The position numbers and the translations under genes were made by a program. The notes beneath the pieces are model-generated. The model made no database searches. It saw only the letters and a list, made by a program, of their open reading frames with translations, and had not been told where the DNA came from. DNA of 64,000 nucleotides from Pseudomonas tehranensis (lineage in GTDB: Bacteria > Pseudomonadota > Gammaproteobacteria > Pseudomonadales > Pseudomonadaceae): assembly GCF_014268615.1 (NCBI RefSeq), contig NZ_JABWQV010000006.1, forward strand, positions 1 to 64,000, written 5' to 3'. This document shows positions 63,639-64,000 of the stretch, one piece after another; within the stretch, counting starts at the first letter, position 1, and each line of letters begins with the position of its first letter.

Positions 63639-64000
63639 ATGTTTGGTTCCAACGACGACAAGAAGACCCCAGCTGCGGCTGGTGAGAAAAAAGGCCTGTT
63701 CGGATGGCTGCGCAAGAAGCCGCAGGAAACCGTCGTCGAACAGCCGCAACCGCTGCCTGAGCCGGACGCCGAGGCGGTGGCCGAAGAAGCTGCCCCCATT
63801 CTCCTGCCGATTGCCGAGCCGGTGTTGCAACCGGCCGAGCCTGCGCCTGACTCGGCCGCGGAGCCGGTGGCCGAGCAACCGCTGACCCCGCCCGAAGGGC
63901 AAACCCCCTGGCTGACCTTGCCCGTGGCGGAAGAGCCGGTAGCGTTGGTGGAGGACGCACAGGCGTCGCAGGTCGCTCCGCCGATTCCGGCACTCACCCC
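63639..64000 (+). CDS. ftsY: FtsY, signal recognition particle receptor (5' part only)
   Basis: The first 120 codons, running off the window. MFGSNDDKKTPAAAGEKKGLFGWLRKK is the typical FtsY amphipathic lipid-binding start, followed by the acidic Glu/Pro/Ala-rich A domain. The NG GTPase domain lies beyond the window. Context (rsmD, M16 pair) supports the call. Confidence 0.88.
   Translation, partial: MFGSNDDKKTPAAAGEKKGLFGWLRKKPQETVVEQPQPLPEPDAEAVAEEAAPILLPIAEPVLQPAEPAPDSAAEPVAEQPLTPPEGQTPWLTLPVAEEPVALVEDAQASQVAPPIPALT

Overview
The window is a high-GC gammaproteobacterial chromosome segment, best explained as a plant-associated Pseudomonas of the P. fluorescens group. The right half keeps a gene order typical of Pseudomonas (folA, ilvD, mutM, YfhL-type ferredoxin, coaD, GMC oxidoreductase/aldehyde dehydrogenase block, rsmD, two M16 peptidases, ftsY), and REP/REPIN repeats typical of this group sit between many genes. 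No rRNA, tRNA, CRISPR array, transposase or integrase was seen.

Region 1 (1-2938) carries an AhpD-like protein and an exported penicillin-acylase-family Ntn hydrolase. Region 2 (about 3200-31350) is a complete Hrp1-type (P. syringae-like, rsp/rsc) type III secretion locus. From the left it holds a HopM1/RopM-family effector with its ShcM-like chaperone, a divergently transcribed MltD-like lytic transglycosylase lipoprotein, a serine hydrolase, a cytochrome P450, hrpL with a coupled GNAT gene, the long hrpJ-hrcV-hrpQ-hrcN-hrpO-hrpP-hrcQ-hrcR-hrcS-hrcT-hrcU operon, and a small secreted-protein candidate. The opposite strand then carries hrpF-hrpG-hrcC-hrpT-hrpV plus a CesT-like chaperone, the hrpA-hrpZ-hrpB-hrcJ-hrpD-hrpE operon, and a single hrpS.

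Regulation of region 2 can be read from the DNA. HrpS should activate a sigma-54 promoter (11214-11229) in front of hrpL. HrpL should then act at hrp boxes (GGAACC-N15/16-CCACNNA) in front of the effector/chaperone pair, the transglycosylase, hrpJ, the gene after hrcU, hrpF and hrpA. A one-mismatch box stands in front of the P450 and a two-mismatch box in front of the serine hydrolase, so the HrpL regulon may reach beyond secretion.

Region 3 (31734-44729) is mostly core metabolism and housekeeping: a thioredoxin-like protein, alpha/beta hydrolase, DUF2059, 2OG-Fe(II) oxygenase, DUF523, a DUF3482 GTPase/DUF2868 pair, dihydrofolate reductase, cystine symporter, phosphorylcholine phosphatase, an AT-rich alpha-carbonic anhydrase and dihydroxy-acid dehydratase. 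Region 4 (44997-48370) is a compact accessory operon not recognised as a known system: a 23-residue peptide with an excellent ribosome site, a hairpin, a SagB-type dehydrogenase, an AurF-type diiron oxygenase and an MFS exporter. It looks like a small peptide-derived natural-product (RiPP-like) cluster and is the best candidate here for an undescribed system. Region 5 (48663-64000) is core: RlmI, HDOD protein, MutM, ferredoxin, CoaD, GMC oxidoreductase/Tat subunit/aldehyde dehydrogenase with a TetR regulator, rhodanese, YheT-type hydrolase, RsmD, M16 peptidases and the 5' end of ftsY.
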